DNA of 64,000 nt from an uncultured bacterium (lineage in GTDB: Bacteria > Cyanobacteriota > Vampirovibrionia > Gastranaerophilales > Gastranaerophilaceae): the NCBI GenBank assembly GCA_949286705.1, contig CASEDF010000001.1:124001-188000 (forward strand), read 5' to 3'. Below the pieces are notes generated by a model. It was given only the letters and a program-made list of their open reading frames with translations. It did not search any database and was not told the origin of the DNA. The translations under genes were made by a program, and so were the position numbers. Each line of letters begins with the position of its first letter. The stretch's first letter is position 1. Shown here in pieces: positions 35,368-44,777 of the stretch.

Positions 35368-36588
35368 CTATTGATTTGCCACAGCGCTGCCCCGTGTCAT
35401 ATTTTGCATAATCTCAATTGCTTTTTTAAGCTGAACATCGTCTTTATTTTTCACGTTTTCTTCGGTCAATTCAACAACCAGATCGGGCGTTATACCTTTT
35501 TTGTTGATATCAGTGCCGTTTGGCGTTAAATATTTTTGAATTGTTATATTAAGACCAGATTCATACGGCAATTTGTTAATTTCTTGAACAAGACCTTTGC
35601 CGAAAGACTGCTCACCGATTATAACACCTCTGTGGTTATCTTTAATCGCGCCGGAGAAGATTTCGCTTGCAGAGGCAGAACCTTTGTTAATCAGAACCAC
35701 GAGAGGTTTATCGGTTACCATACCTTTTGCCGCGCGCTGGGTTTCTTTGTAGCCGTCCCTGTCAACTGTACTTACGATTACACCGCCGTCTAAAAACATA
35801 TCGGAGATGTAAATGGCGTTACTTAAAAGTCCGCCGGGGTTTGATCTTAAATCAATAATAAACCCTTTTTTATCTTTTGAGTTAACCAGAATATCACTGA
35901 ATTCTTTTGCGGCATTACGGCTTATAAAAGAACTCAATCTTATATATCCGATGTCATTCGGCAATGTAATATTATCGGGCAATTTTTGTGAAATTGATTT
36001 GATTTCAATTTCCGCACGGGTAATTGTGTATAATTTCGGTGCCGTATCTTTACGTTTGATAAGCAAAGTGACGGTTGTGCCTTCTTTGCCGCGGATTTGG
36101 TCGGCAGCTTTATCAACGGTAATCCCTTTTGTGCTTTTGCCGTTGATTTCAAGAATTTCGTCGTCAGCCAAAAGTCCTGCTTTTTCCGCCGGTGTGTCTT
36201 CAATCGGTGCGATTACCATTAATTTGCCGTCTTTAACGCCTATTTGTATCCCGATACCTTTTAAGGAACCTTTGATTGAGCTTGTTTCTTCCGCAAATTC
36301 TTTAGGGTCTAAAAATTTTGTGTACGGGTCATTTAAACTCGCAATCATTGTATTGATTGCAACATAGGCATCTTCGTTGGTTTTTATAACATTATCGTAT
36401 TTGTGACGCCATTTTGACCAATCCTGATCATTATTTGTCTGGTCTACAAATTTTGCATTCACAAGCCTCCAGACATTGTCGTAAAGCTCGACGGGCGTGT
36501 ATGCCATACTGTAATTTTTGACGACACATCCGAATAATATCAGAAATGTCCACAAAAATATAAAACTTTTTCTCATAATATTTCTCAC
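35368..36588 (-). CDS. ctpA: C-terminal-processing protease (S41 family)
   Basis: A serine protease of about 406 residues that trims C-termini of envelope proteins. The chosen start is GTG 36588, because GGAGG lies nine bases upstream; ATG 36576 is the alternative. The N-terminal hydrophobic stretch FIFLWTFLILFGC is a signal, possibly a lipobox although the residue before Gly is Phe. A PDZ domain follows (IGIQIGVKDGKLMVIAP...GLLADDEILEINGKS). The catalytic Ser is in NKGSASASEIF and the Lys in IIGEQSFGKGLVQ. The product is periplasmic. It is monocistronic. Confidence 0.92.
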   Translation of the reverse strand: MRNIMRKSFIFLWTFLILFGCVVKNYSMAYTPVELYDNVWRLVNAKFVDQTNNDQDWSKWRHKYDNVIKTNEDAYVAINTMIASLNDPYTKFLDPKEFAEETSSIKGSLKGIGIQIGVKDGKLMVIAPIEDTPAEKAGLLADDEILEINGKSTKGITVDKAADQIRGKEGTTVTLLIKRKDTAPKLYTITRAEIEIKSISQKLPDNITLPNDIGYIRLSSFISRNAAKEFSDILVNSKDKKGFIIDLRSNPGGLLSNAIYISDMFLDGGVIVSTVDRDGYKETQRAAKGMVTDKPLVVLINKGSASASEIFSGAIKDNHRGVIIGEQSFGKGLVQEINKLPYESGLNITIQKYLTPNGTDINKKGITPDLVVELTEENVKNKDDVQLKKAIEIMQNMTRGSAVANQ

Positions 36589-36688
36589 TAAATATTCCTC
36601 CACCTAACTCTTACGTTTTTATAGATGTTTTTTTTAAAAATTAGTTCCATAAAAATTTAAAAGTCTTACAATATAATACCATATATAT

Positions 36689-36716
36689 AAAAAATGTGGA
36701 AGTCTTCCACATTTTA
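36689..36716 (-). terminator. Rho-independent terminator of tdk
   Basis: AAAATGTGGAAG (36691-36702) and CTTCCACATTTT (36704-36715) are perfect inverted arms with one base between, overlapping the tdk stop codon. Confidence 0.8.
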
Positions 36717-37334
36717 CTTATGTTCAAATTGTAAAAGTCTTAAGCCTCTTTTTTCCTTAGGATGTGAGTCAGGTAGTTCATAACACTTAATACATCGGGC
36801 TTCATAAGTTTCATCTCCGCCAATCATAATAAGCGGTGAGTTTTTATCAGCAGGTTTGCCGTCAATAAGTCTTTGAGTTCTTGTTGCTTCATCGCAGCCG
36901 CATTTCATGCAAACTGCATGAAGTTTGTCAACAGATGTTGCAATGCACATTAATTCGGGCATAGAACCAAACGGTTCTGCTTTAAAATCAAGTTCCAAAC
37001 CGGTTCCGATTACTCTTTTGCCGTCTTGCATAAGTTTTGAAATAACTTTTACAATATTGCTGTCAAAAAATTGTAATTCATCAATTGCGACAATTTCATC
37101 TTCAGGTTTTACAATACTCAAAATTTGTATTGAATGTTTAACCTTAATTGCATCAAGCCATAAACCGTTTCTTGATTCAATATAATCACCTTTTGTACGT
37201 GTGTCCACATCAGGTGAAATAACTTTGACTTTTTTCTTTGCAATAATACAGCGTCTTATTCTGCGCAAAAGTTCTTCTGTTTTGCCGCAGCTCATCGGAC
37301 CTGTAATCAGTTCAAAACTATACCCTTGTATCAT
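36714..37334 (-). CDS. tdk: Thymidine kinase
   Basis: A 206-residue type II thymidine kinase of pyrimidine salvage. The P-loop is GPMSCGKTEELLRRI (12-26), followed by DVDTR and the Walker-B-like AIDELQFFD. Lasso-region motifs and a four-cysteine zinc site (CMKCGC and CIKCYE) are present. Length is typical. It stands alone with its own terminator. A gap upstream holds no recognisable regulatory element. Confidence 0.96.
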   Translation of the reverse strand: MIQGYSFELITGPMSCGKTEELLRRIRRCIIAKKKVKVISPDVDTRTKGDYIESRNGLWLDAIKVKHSIQILSIVKPEDEIVAIDELQFFDSNIVKVISKLMQDGKRVIGTGLELDFKAEPFGSMPELMCIATSVDKLHAVCMKCGCDEATRTQRLIDGKPADKNSPLIMIGGDETYEARCIKCYELPDSHPKEKRGLRLLQFEHK

Positions 37335-37472
37335 CCCTATATCCCCAAAAATTTGTCGTATCTTTTACACTTTTTATTATACTCCCGAACAAGGTTTTTG
37401 AAAAGTATACATTACGAATTTGTTAAGCAAAATTTTTTTGTTGTAATGCAAAATTATTATAAAAATGCAGGA

Positions 37473-38273
37473 TTAATGTATATTATATTTAGAATTTTTG
37501 CTTAAGATTTTGTCTTTGAGTTTTTTCAAACCGGCGCCGTAGAAGTATTTTAACTGTTCAGGGAAGCTGTCTTCTATATCCAAAAGGTACATGTCGTGGA
37601 CTATAAATTCTTTTAAAAGGAACACAATTTGCGGGTTTTTGGTCCAGATAGCTTTTGATTCCGATTTGCCGAAAAGACCTTCGGTATTGTCTGCCAGAAG
37701 AAATACCATACGTCCCCCGAGTGACAGTTCAAGTTCTCTGCCGTTTTTGTGTTTAAATACGGTGCCAAACGGACATTGAAAATTGTCATAGCCAACAATT
37801 TTTATGTCAAGACCTCTGTTGTAAGCGTCAAAAAGATACTGTTCAATATATTTGAAGTCATGCGACCAGATTTCAAGATATATATCTGATTTGGCGGATT
37901 TTATTATTTCCGTCATTTTTTCTCTTATTTCAGATATTCCCGAAACGGGATGTATGGGGTCATTGTAGTCGTTTTTGACATCAGGAAGCTTTTTTTCCAA
38001 AAAATCAAGATTGGATTCAAATTTTCGTCTGTAGCGTTTTGTCAAATCTTTAGGTTTAATCGGAATAAAAGTTTGAGGTTTTTCGCCGGTAGAGGATACA
38101 ATTTTTGCCGTTTCAAGAGATTTGAGGGTGTCGTAAGCCCTTGATTGCGGTATGTCGGCAAGTTTTGCAACTTCATAACCTGTTGCAGGATATTTTTTCA
38201 AAAGTGCAATGTAGACTTTTGCCTCATAGCTGTTTAATCCGAGTTCTTTTAAGCTTTCTATTACGTCATTCAT
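37473..38273 (-). CDS. TrmB-family transcriptional regulator
   Basis: A 266-residue regulator. The N-terminal winged helix (LKELGLNSYEAKVYIALLKKYPATGYEVAKLADIPQSRAYDTLKSLE) is followed by a short coiled coil and the TrmB effector domain (IYLEIWSHDFKYIEQYLFDAYNRG). TrmB proteins respond to sugars in archaea and some bacteria. Here no sugar-uptake genes adjoin it: the neighbours are gloA and tdk, so its target is unknown. A terminator separates it from gloA upstream. Confidence 0.85.
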   Translation of the reverse strand: MNDVIESLKELGLNSYEAKVYIALLKKYPATGYEVAKLADIPQSRAYDTLKSLETAKIVSSTGEKPQTFIPIKPKDLTKRYRRKFESNLDFLEKKLPDVKNDYNDPIHPVSGISEIREKMTEIIKSAKSDIYLEIWSHDFKYIEQYLFDAYNRGLDIKIVGYDNFQCPFGTVFKHKNGRELELSLGGRMVFLLADNTEGLFGKSESKAIWTKNPQIVFLLKEFIVHDMYLLDIEDSFPEQLKYFYGAGLKKLKDKILSKNSKYNIH

Positions 38274-38303
38274 AAGGCAATTATATCATATTTTTTCAAA
38301 ATA

Positions 38304-38329
38304 AAAAAGCGGGAGTTTACCCGCTTTTT
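38304..38329 (-). terminator. Rho-independent terminator of gloA
   Basis: AAAAAGCGGG and CCCGCTTTTT arms with the six-base loop AGTTTA, at the gloA stop and 31 bp before the TrmB gene. Confidence 0.88.
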
Positions 38330-38711
38330 ACCAAACAACTTTTTCTATAAGTTCAATTTCATATCCGTCAGGATCTTTAATGAATGCAATTTTTGTACCT
38401 TTTCCGTTTAAATCATAAGGTTCATACAAATATTCATAGCCAAGTTTGTGAAGTTTTTCCGTGAATTCGTCAAGCGATTTGACGGAAAAGGCAAGATGTC
38501 CGAAACCTGTGCCTAAATCGTAGCCGTTTTCGGGTGTTTCGTCATTATATGTCAGTTCTAACTGCGTTGTGCCGTCCTCATCATTTAAAAAATACAGTTC
38601 ACAGTCCTCAAGGCGTTTTTTCTTATCCAGTGTCATATTCAAGAGTTCGGTATAAAATTTTACGCTTTTTTCAGCGTCTTTTACTCTTATCATTGTGTGT
38701 AACAGTTTCAT
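38328..38711 (-). CDS. gloA: Lactoylglutathione lyase (glyoxalase I)
   Basis: A 127-residue metalloenzyme that isomerises the methylglyoxal-glutathione hemithioacetal. Metal ligands are visible in order: His5 (LLHTMIRVKD), Glu in TTQLELTYN, His in GFGHLAFSV and Glu in DGYEIELIEK. Length and the YLYEPYDLNGKGTKIAFIKDPDG segment match GloA. The ribosome site AGGAGG lies inside a 9-bp hairpin (38711-38738). It is downstream of xerD on the same strand. Confidence 0.93.
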   Translation of the reverse strand: MKLLHTMIRVKDAEKSVKFYTELLNMTLDKKKRLEDCELYFLNDEDGTTQLELTYNDETPENGYDLGTGFGHLAFSVKSLDEFTEKLHKLGYEYLYEPYDLNGKGTKIAFIKDPDGYEIELIEKVVW

Positions 38712-38738
38712 AAAATCCTCCTTATAAAAAGGATTTTA
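38711..38738 (-). promoter_or_regulatory. AT-rich hairpin covering the gloA ribosome site
   Basis: AAAATCCT (38712-38719) pairs with AGGATTTT (38730-38737), enclosing the AGGAGG and abutting the ATG. It could lower translation at low temperature or be a simple chance stem. Confidence 0.4.
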
Positions 38739-38761
38739 CCATGACGGTTTTTGATGCGCAA

Positions 38762-39619
38762 TTAGTCTTTATTAATTGAAAAGTATACTTCTTTCAGGCG
38801 TTTTTTGCTTATATGTGTATAAAGCTGAGTTGTTGAAACGTCACTATGACCGAGAAGTTCCTGCACAACACGCAAATCAGCTCCGTTTTCAAGTAAATGT
38901 GTTGCAAAACTGTGTCTGAGAGTATGAGGGGAAATAGTTTTGTGGATTTTTTTGCCCTGAGCATGTATGAAATTATAAACATCCTGACGGGTCAGCTCTC
39001 TCCCGTTTTCGTGGATTAAAAGTCTTTTTGTATTCAATCTGTATTTTTGGATTAAATAATCTCTTTCCGGCATATAATTTTTAACTGCCGTAACGGCTTT
39101 TTTGCCCATAGGCACAATTCTTTCTTTGGAACCTTTTCCGTAACACTGGATATATTTGGCATTTAAGTCATAATCGTTTATTTTTAAATTGACAAGTTCG
39201 GAAACACGGAGTCCGCAGTCGTACAAAAGTTCAAGGATAACTTTTTCAAGTTTTGTCAAATGCTGGTTTAAAAGGGTTTCAATTTCTTGAAGGGTCATGA
39301 CTTTAGGGAGTTTTTTGGGGACTTTGGGCTGTTCAAGAGTGAGTGTAGGGTTTGATGTGCAGTAATTATTGGCGCATAACCATTTGAAAAATCCCCTGAG
39401 CGATGCAATTTTTCGCATTACACTTGTCGGTGAATAGTGTTTTTCATGAAGATTTCTTATGTATGTTGTAATTTGACTTCTGTTTATATTTGATAGTTCG
39501 CATTTTATATCGGACATAAAATCTGTCAAATCGCGTCTGTATGCCTGGGTTGTGTTTTCAGACAGACCCTTTTCTATTTCCAGATATTCCAAATATTCCG
39601 ATAGAAGCTGCATGCTCAT
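38762..39619 (-). CDS. xerD: Tyrosine recombinase XerD-like
   Basis: A 285-residue tyrosine recombinase, the likely partner of the xerC product for dimer resolution at dif. The core-binding domain starts LLSEYLEYLEIEKGLSENTTQAYRRDL. Catalytic residues are R138 (CGLRVSEL), K162/K165 (GKGSKER), H232 and R235 (PHTLRHSFATH), H258 (LGHSD) and Y267. Which of the two proteins is C and which D is inferred only from N-terminal style. It lies between a histidine kinase gene and gloA, all on the minus strand. Confidence 0.86.
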   Translation of the reverse strand: MSMQLLSEYLEYLEIEKGLSENTTQAYRRDLTDFMSDIKCELSNINRSQITTYIRNLHEKHYSPTSVMRKIASLRGFFKWLCANNYCTSNPTLTLEQPKVPKKLPKVMTLQEIETLLNQHLTKLEKVILELLYDCGLRVSELVNLKINDYDLNAKYIQCYGKGSKERIVPMGKKAVTAVKNYMPERDYLIQKYRLNTKRLLIHENGRELTRQDVYNFIHAQGKKIHKTISPHTLRHSFATHLLENGADLRVVQELLGHSDVSTTQLYTHISKKRLKEVYFSINKD

Positions 39620-39667
39620 ATTTCAAATTATAAGGCTTTTTTGAAAACTTTTAATGCTTTAAATGAA

Positions 39668-40378
39668 TTATTTTCTTGGTAAAGTAAAAGAAAATCGAGT
39701 GAATTCCCCCGGTTCACTTTCTACGGAAATTTTACCGCCGTGTGCAGTTATTATTTCTTTTACTATATAAAGCCCCAGACCGGAGGCAAGTGATTTGCTG
39801 TCACAGCTCATTGACACAAATTTGTCAAAAATTTCATTGGGATTTTCAAGTTTAAAATTACAACCTTTGTTTTCTATAGACATGCAAATATTGTTGCTTT
39901 TTTCAGAAAGTTTAATCAGTATTTCGGAATTTGCGGGTGAATATTTTGCAGAATTGCTTAAAAGATTATTAATTGCTCTTGTTATTTCAAGTATATCTAT
40001 CTCTATTGTTGTGTTTTTTAATCCATTTACAACTTTTACGGTTTGATTTTTATCTGCGAGAAGATATTTGAATTCGTCTATAGTGGAGTTTAAAAATATA
40101 ACAAAATTAACGGGAACTTTATGTATATAATAAACTTTATTGTCCAGCTTGTATCTGTCCAGAACATTTTCAATTAAGTTCTGCATATATTTTAAACCAA
40201 ACATTAAACTGCTGAGTATTTCGGTTTGGTAATTATTTAAAGGCGATAATTTTGTATCCTGCAGTAATTTGAGAGCCATAAGTCCTGAACTTACAGGATT
40301 TTTTAAATCGTGTGAAACCATTGCTAACAGGGATTCTTTGTCCTGTGTTTTGTTTTTTTCTTTTTGCGTATTATTCAT
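39668..40378 (-). CDS. Soluble orphan sensor histidine kinase
   Basis: A 236-residue kinase with only a dimerisation/phosphoacceptor domain (H-box MVSHDLKNP, H23) and a HATPase domain (N-box NNLLSNSAKYSP, then GLGLYIVKEIITAHGGKISVESEPG). There is no sensor or membrane segment, so it must be driven by a partner protein. No response regulator lies nearby. It is divergent from dnaG across 112 bp. A second protein of the same build is at 50858-51637. Confidence 0.9.
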   Translation of the reverse strand: MNNTQKEKNKTQDKESLLAMVSHDLKNPVSSGLMALKLLQDTKLSPLNNYQTEILSSLMFGLKYMQNLIENVLDRYKLDNKVYYIHKVPVNFVIFLNSTIDEFKYLLADKNQTVKVVNGLKNTTIEIDILEITRAINNLLSNSAKYSPANSEILIKLSEKSNNICMSIENKGCNFKLENPNEIFDKFVSMSCDSKSLASGLGLYIVKEIITAHGGKISVESEPGEFTRFSFTLPRK

Positions 40379-40490
40379 TAATCTTTATCGGTAAGTACCA
40401 TAATTAAATATTACAGATTTTTTTTGATTTAGGATATTAGCCATGCGGGTAGAATTTTGCTTAAAAAAATATTAATGATAAAATGTAGTT

Positions 40491-42368
40491 ATGGCAGATA
40501 CTCTGGAAGAATTAATATCTCAAATAAAAGACAGGCTGGACATAGTTGATGTCGTATCAGAACAGGTGGTTCTTAAAAAATCAGGCAGTCATTATTGGGG
40601 TTTGTGTCCTTTTCATAAAGAAAAAACACCGTCTTTTTCAGTAAATCCTCAGTTGGGAATTTACAAATGTTTTGGCTGCGGTGCAGGCGGCGACGCGTTA
40701 TCTTTTATTATGAAAACAAAAAACATTGAGTTTATGGATTTGATAAAAGATCTTGCACAGGAATTCGGACTTGAACTGCCGAAAAATCTCCGGCATGGCG
40801 AAGCGTCCAAAGATGTCAAACAGCAAATGATGAACGCCTGTGCGCGTGCGGTCGAGTTTTATTCAAATGGTTTATTAAAAAATTCCGATTCAACAACGGA
40901 AAATGTTTTGAAATATCTTACAAAACGCGGGATTTCAAAAGATATTATCAAGAAGTTTCATCTCGGTCTTGCACCGAAAAGCTACACGGCATTATATGAT
41001 GAATTGAAAAAAGATTTTTCCGATGAAATTTTGGAAAAAGCCAATCTTATAATCCCGGGTAAAGAAAGCCGTTTCATTGACAGGTTCAGAAACAGGGTTA
41101 TAATTCCTATTCAAAATGAATTCGGGGATTTTGTGGCTTTTGGTGCGCGTGCAATTGAGGAAGGGCAATCGCCCAAATATTTGAATTCATCCGATTCGCT
41201 TATTTATAACAAAAGCAAGCTTTTATACGGATTATATACGGCAAAAGATGCCATAAAAGAGCAGGATAGCGTTGTTTTGATGGAAGGATATTTTGATGTT
41301 ATCTCCGCTCAGGCGCACGGGATTGAAAATTGTGTTGCAGCCTGCGGAACAGCTTTGACTCAGGAACACGTTAAACTTCTTTCACGCTATACAAAATCAA
41401 GAAAAATTTATCTTTCTTTTGATACTGATTCAGCCGGTCAAAAAGCTACTGACAGGGGCGCTGAAATTATTAAAGAAGTTTTTGAAGGTGTCGGAAATAT
41501 AAAACTTTTTGACGAAAGCTATATATCAACTTCTGACGATAAATATGCCTGTGAAATCCGCGTAATTTCACCGCCGGAAGGTAAAGACCCCGATGAATTT
41601 ATACGTTCGGTCGGTGCTGAAAGTTATAATCAATATATGGAGCATGCTCCGCTTTTGATTGATTTTCAATTGAATAATATTTTGAAAGATAAAGATAAAT
41701 ATAAAACTCCTATTGAAAAAGCACGTTTTGTTAAAACGATTATTCCTGTTTTACAGGAAATCGGCAATAAAATTGTTCGCGCCGAATATACAGAAATGGT
41801 TGCTCAGGCGCTTGATTTGGACGGTAAAGTTTTGGCAAGAGAAGTTAATTCTTTTTCGCAATCAAAAACAGTTCCTGAAAGTTTTGTTAAGAATGTAACA
41901 AAAAATGTTTCAATTATGGAAAAAGCGCAAAAAAATTTATTGAGTGTTTTTCTAGTACCCGAAAGCCCCTTAAGTTTTGATACAATCAAGACTATAATTG
42001 GCGATACGGCATTTGAAAATGAAACGTTAATAATTGTAAAATCTACAATTGACAAATTAACATGTACCGTAAATAATGTAAAGGAATTAATTGAACATTT
42101 ATATACGGAATTCATTCAAAATCCGGAATTACAGGCAATTGTAACCGATTTGATAGGTACTTCAGAAAGTTATAAAAATCTGTCCCAAAAAGACTTTGAA
42201 AATATAATTAAAGAAAATATTAATAAAATAAATCAATGTCAGCGGGAAAAAGAAAAAGAACAAATTCGCAGTTTATATAAAAATGTAAATGACGACGATA
42301 CAGAAGCCCTGAAAATTCAAATGCAATTAAGAGATAAAATTAATAATCGGAGAAAAATTAATGAGTAA
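40491..42368 (+). CDS. dnaG: DNA primase
   Basis: A 625-residue primase that makes RNA primers for lagging-strand synthesis. The N-terminal zinc ribbon uses C39, H42, C60 and C63 ([14 protein letters not shown]...[10 protein letters not shown]). The TOPRIM core shows [13 protein letters not shown] and [17 protein letters not shown] helicase-binding C-terminal domain of about 190 residues follows. The gene overlaps the start of rpoD by 8 bp, the core of the macromolecular-synthesis operon, here without rpsU. Confidence 0.97.
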   Translation: MADTLEELISQIKDRLDIVDVVSEQVVLKKSGSHYWGLCPFHKEKTPSFSVNPQLGIYKCFGCGAGGDALSFIMKTKNIEFMDLIKDLAQEFGLELPKNLRHGEASKDVKQQMMNACARAVEFYSNGLLKNSDSTTENVLKYLTKRGISKDIIKKFHLGLAPKSYTALYDELKKDFSDEILEKANLIIPGKESRFIDRFRNRVIIPIQNEFGDFVAFGARAIEEGQSPKYLNSSDSLIYNKSKLLYGLYTAKDAIKEQDSVVLMEGYFDVISAQAHGIENCVAACGTALTQEHVKLLSRYTKSRKIYLSFDTDSAGQKATDRGAEIIKEVFEGVGNIKLFDESYISTSDDKYACEIRVISPPEGKDPDEFIRSVGAESYNQYMEHAPLLIDFQLNNILKDKDKYKTPIEKARFVKTIIPVLQEIGNKIVRAEYTEMVAQALDLDGKVLAREVNSFSQSKTVPESFVKNVTKNVSIMEKAQKNLLSVFLVPESPLSFDTIKTIIGDTAFENETLIIVKSTIDKLTCTVNNVKELIEHLYTEFIQNPELQAIVTDLIGTSESYKNLSQKDFENIIKENINKINQCQREKEKEQIRSLYKNVNDDDTEALKIQMQLRDKINNRRKINE

Positions 42369-43464
42369 AAAAAGACAACCCAATTCCTCAGTTGTAAGCG
42401 TTATGGAAGATGAAACATTAGATTTACACGATTTAGATGAGGATGCTGTTTTAGGTTCCGAAAATGATAGTGTTAACTACATGAATATGGATATTAGTAC
42501 TGATAATATTGAAGATATTGTTACCTCTAAAATTGGCAATAAGATGAATATGGATGATATTTATATGATGTCCGGTTCCGATGAAGAATCTGAAGATGCT
42601 GATTTTGAATTGCCAAAAGGTATTGCGGTTGATGATCCTGTTCGATTATATTTAAGAGAAATCGGAAGAATTAAACTTTTATCTGCAAAGGAAGAAATTG
42701 AACTTGCAAGAAAAATTCTTCAAGGCGGTACTCCGGGTGCTATTGCAAAAAGAAAACTTGTTCAGGCAAACCTGCGTTTGGTTGTTAGTATTGCCAAAAA
42801 ATATGTAGGACGCGGGATGCTGTTTTTAGATCTTATTCAGGAAGGCAACTTAGGTTTAATCCGTGCGGCTGAAAAGTTTGACCATGAAAGAGGTTTCAAA
42901 TTTTCAACATACGCAACATGGTGGATAAGACAGGCAATTACTCGTGCCATTGCCGATCAGGCAAGAACAATTCGTATTCCCGTACATATGGTTGAAACAA
43001 TTAACAAGTTGAAAAAAGTTACCCGCCGTTTGGCTCAGGAACTTTCAAGAAAACCGACCGAAGATGAACTCGCAATTGAAATGAATGTTTCTATTCCGAA
43101 ACTTCGTGAAATTATTAAAATCGCTCAGGAACCTTTATCTCTGGAAACTCCTATAGGTAAAGAAGAAGATTCCCGCTTAGGTGATTTTATTGAAGATAAG
43201 GAAGCTGACGCTCCTATTAAAACTGTTGCATCCGAACTTTTGAGAGAAGATCTTGCAGAAGTTTTATGCACATTATCTCCGAGAGAACGGGATGTTTTGA
43301 GATTGCGTTTCGGTATGGATGACGGACGCCAGAGAACTCTTGAAGAAGTAGGACAATTGTTCGGTGTAACCCGCGAGCGTATCAGACAAATTGAAGCTAA
43401 AGCTTTGAGAAAACTTCGCCACCCGAACAGATCCAAACGCTTGAGAGAATATGTAGAATCATAA
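42361..43464 (+). CDS. rpoD: Primary sigma factor RpoD (SigA)
   Basis: A 367-residue group 1 sigma-70 factor. After an acidic N-terminus of about 85 residues come region 1.2 ([22 protein letters not shown]), region 2 ([58 protein letters not shown]), region 3 ([13 protein letters not shown]) and region 4.2 ([20 protein letters not shown]). This is a full housekeeping sigma, similar in region 2 to cyanobacterial SigA. It is co-transcribed with dnaG, with a bidirectional terminator behind. The consensus TTGACA/TATAAT boxes found elsewhere in the window fit it. Confidence 0.97.
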   Translation: MSKKRQPNSSVVSVMEDETLDLHDLDEDAVLGSENDSVNYMNMDISTDNIEDIVTSKIGNKMNMDDIYMMSGSDEESEDADFELPKGIAVDDPVRLYLREIGRIKLLSAKEEIELARKILQGGTPGAIAKRKLVQANLRLVVSIAKKYVGRGMLFLDLIQEGNLGLIRAAEKFDHERGFKFSTYATWWIRQAITRAIADQARTIRIPVHMVETINKLKKVTRRLAQELSRKPTEDELAIEMNVSIPKLREIIKIAQEPLSLETPIGKEEDSRLGDFIEDKEADAPIKTVASELLREDLAEVLCTLSPRERDVLRLRFGMDDGRQRTLEEVGQLFGVTRERIRQIEAKALRKLRHPNRSKRLREYVES

Positions 43465-43468
43465 TAAA

Positions 43469-43492
43469 AAAGGCTGACATTTGTCAGCCTTT
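43469..43492. terminator. Bidirectional terminator after rpoD
   Basis: AAAGGCTGAC (43469-43478) and GTCAGCCTTT (43483-43492) enclose the loop ATTT. It serves rpoD and, from the other side, the small gene at 43527. Confidence 0.88.
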
Positions 43493-43526
43493 AAATTTGT
43501 GTGTGAGTAAATGTGATTTTATAAGT

Positions 43527-43916
43527 CTAAATTTCAAATTCTTTGTTTAGTGCTTGAATAAATGGGGATGAAGCCATTTTTCTTTCCATGTCAATCATTG
43601 CAAAATTATTATCCAATTCTGCAATGCCGTCTGTTGTAGCAGCCGAAATCGCTGTGTCTTTAAGGTTTAAGCCTTTTAATGCATCGCCCCAGAACGCTTT
43701 GTCGATTTTTGTGCCTGTCGGTTTTGCAAAATTAATTCCGTAAGCACTTGCTGCTGTTTGGGTAAGCAGATCTTCGCCCAAATCTTTTACAAATTTGTTG
43801 TCTACTACCTGTTCCGTTACCTTTTCTTCCTTCTGAACATCTTTGGAGTTCGGCATTTCTTTGCCGATTCTTAAGTTGTTTACCTTTCCTTTTCCGTTAA
43901 ATTCGATTGCCATCAC
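43527..43916 (-). CDS. Small hypothetical protein, paralogue A
   Basis: A 129-residue protein with N-terminus MAIEFNGKGKVNNL, from ATG 43913 or 43916. It contains a Lys/Glu-rich linker and a helical second half. It is a paralogue of the protein at 44376-44777 (shared start pattern and a mid-region DNKFVKDLGEDLLTQ resembling DNKHIGEYGDKLLEQ). There is no signal and no recognised family. The gene is bracketed by the inverted repeat TGTGAGTAAAT in its leader and trailer. AAAGGAG precedes the ATG. Confidence 0.7.
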   Translation of the reverse strand: MMAIEFNGKGKVNNLRIGKEMPNSKDVQKEEKVTEQVVDNKFVKDLGEDLLTQTAASAYGINFAKPTGTKIDKAFWGDALKGLNLKDTAISAATTDGIAELDNNFAMIDMERKMASSPFIQALNKEFEI

Positions 43917-44375
43917 ATGACTCCTTTTATTTACTCACATGTAATTTATCGGTATGTTTTTAATTTTCTTTAACATTAATTCAATTTTTCATCTATTTAT
44001 TTTACAAAACTTTACATAAAAACTATTATAGGTATCTTATTTTGTTCACTTTTTTTTATTGCGATGTAAAAAGAAAAAGTGAACCGAAAAAGAAAAGCAC
44101 GCTGTTTATTTGCAATCCTTTGGATTGCTCAAGCCCTAACGGGCGCACTCCGTGCCGTTGCAGGATTTAGCCCCTCTCCCGTCACTACGTGACACCCTCT
44201 CCCCAAAGGGGCGAGGGCTAAAATCCTGCAATCTTAAACCGCGCCTAAAGACAACGGCGACGGAGTTCTCCGCCCGCCTTCAGCCTCTGCTCGCTCACGC
44301 GTTGGCACTTGTTTTATGTAAAAAAAAGACCGGACATGCCGGTCTTTAAATTTTGTGAGTAAATGTGATTAATCT
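43917..44375. repeat. Gene-free palindromic repeat region
   Basis: From 44090 to 44320 the base composition jumps to GC-rich. It holds nested inverted repeats: ACTCCGT.CCGTTG near 44146-44160 opposes CAACGG..ACGGAGT near 44251-44266. Inside, GCAGGATTTAGCCC opposes GGGCTAAAATCCTGC, and the centre is GTCACTACGTGAC. The inner element recurs inverted at 29865-29920. The left part (43917-44090) is plain AT-rich sequence with the leader of the neighbouring gene. No protein-coding gene is credible here. Confidence 0.75.
44321..44347 (-). terminator. Terminator of small gene paralogue B
   Basis: AAAGACCGG (44325-44333) and CCGGTCTTT (44339-44347) enclose ACATG, followed on the minus strand by a run of T. 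Confidence 0.88.
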
Positions 44376-44777
44376 TTATGAAATACCAAAGATATCTTTT
44401 AAAACGTTGAATTCAGATGAGCCAAAAAGTTGTTCTGTGTGTTGTGTTGTTGTTAACTCATCAAGTGCCGCTACCGCACCTCCGACGTTGTTTGCAATAC
44501 TTGCATATTGAGCTACTGTTGGCATTTTAGGATTTTTAATACCTGCCATTGCAAACATTTCTGATAATTCAGCCCGGTCGGTCTCGGGAATTCTTGAAGC
44601 CTGAACAAATCCCGGTTGAACCTGTTCTAACAATTTGTCTCCATATTCGCCGATATGTTTGTTATCAGTGATATTTACTTCGACTTTTTCTGCTCCGGAA
44701 GTATTTTGTGCTTTTGTGCCGCTTGTAACAAACAAATTCTTGTTTACATTTCCGTTTCCGTTAATCTCGAATGCCAT
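44376..44777 (-). CDS. Small hypothetical protein, paralogue B
   Basis: A 133-residue protein beginning MAFEINGNGNVNKNL, closely patterned on paralogue A at 43527-43916, with the matching block ITDNKHIGEYGDKLLEQVQPG. It is cytosolic, helical and of unknown function. Its leader (ATGTGAGTAAA, then AAGGAG) and trailer (TTTACTCACA on the mRNA strand) carry the same inverted repeat as paralogue A. That suggests duplication of a whole unit, or shared post-transcriptional control. Confidence 0.7.
   Translation of the reverse strand: MAFEINGNGNVNKNLFVTSGTKAQNTSGAEKVEVNITDNKHIGEYGDKLLEQVQPGFVQASRIPETDRAELSEMFAMAGIKNPKMPTVAQYASIANNVGGAVAALDELTTTQHTEQLFGSSEFNVLKDIFGIS

Noticed and set aside
35813-36367. 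184-codon frame antisense to the protease gene
   Set aside because: It is a shadow frame of the S41 protease.
44152-44349. 65-codon frame in the palindromic region
   Set aside because: It consists of the nested palindrome and has no start signal.
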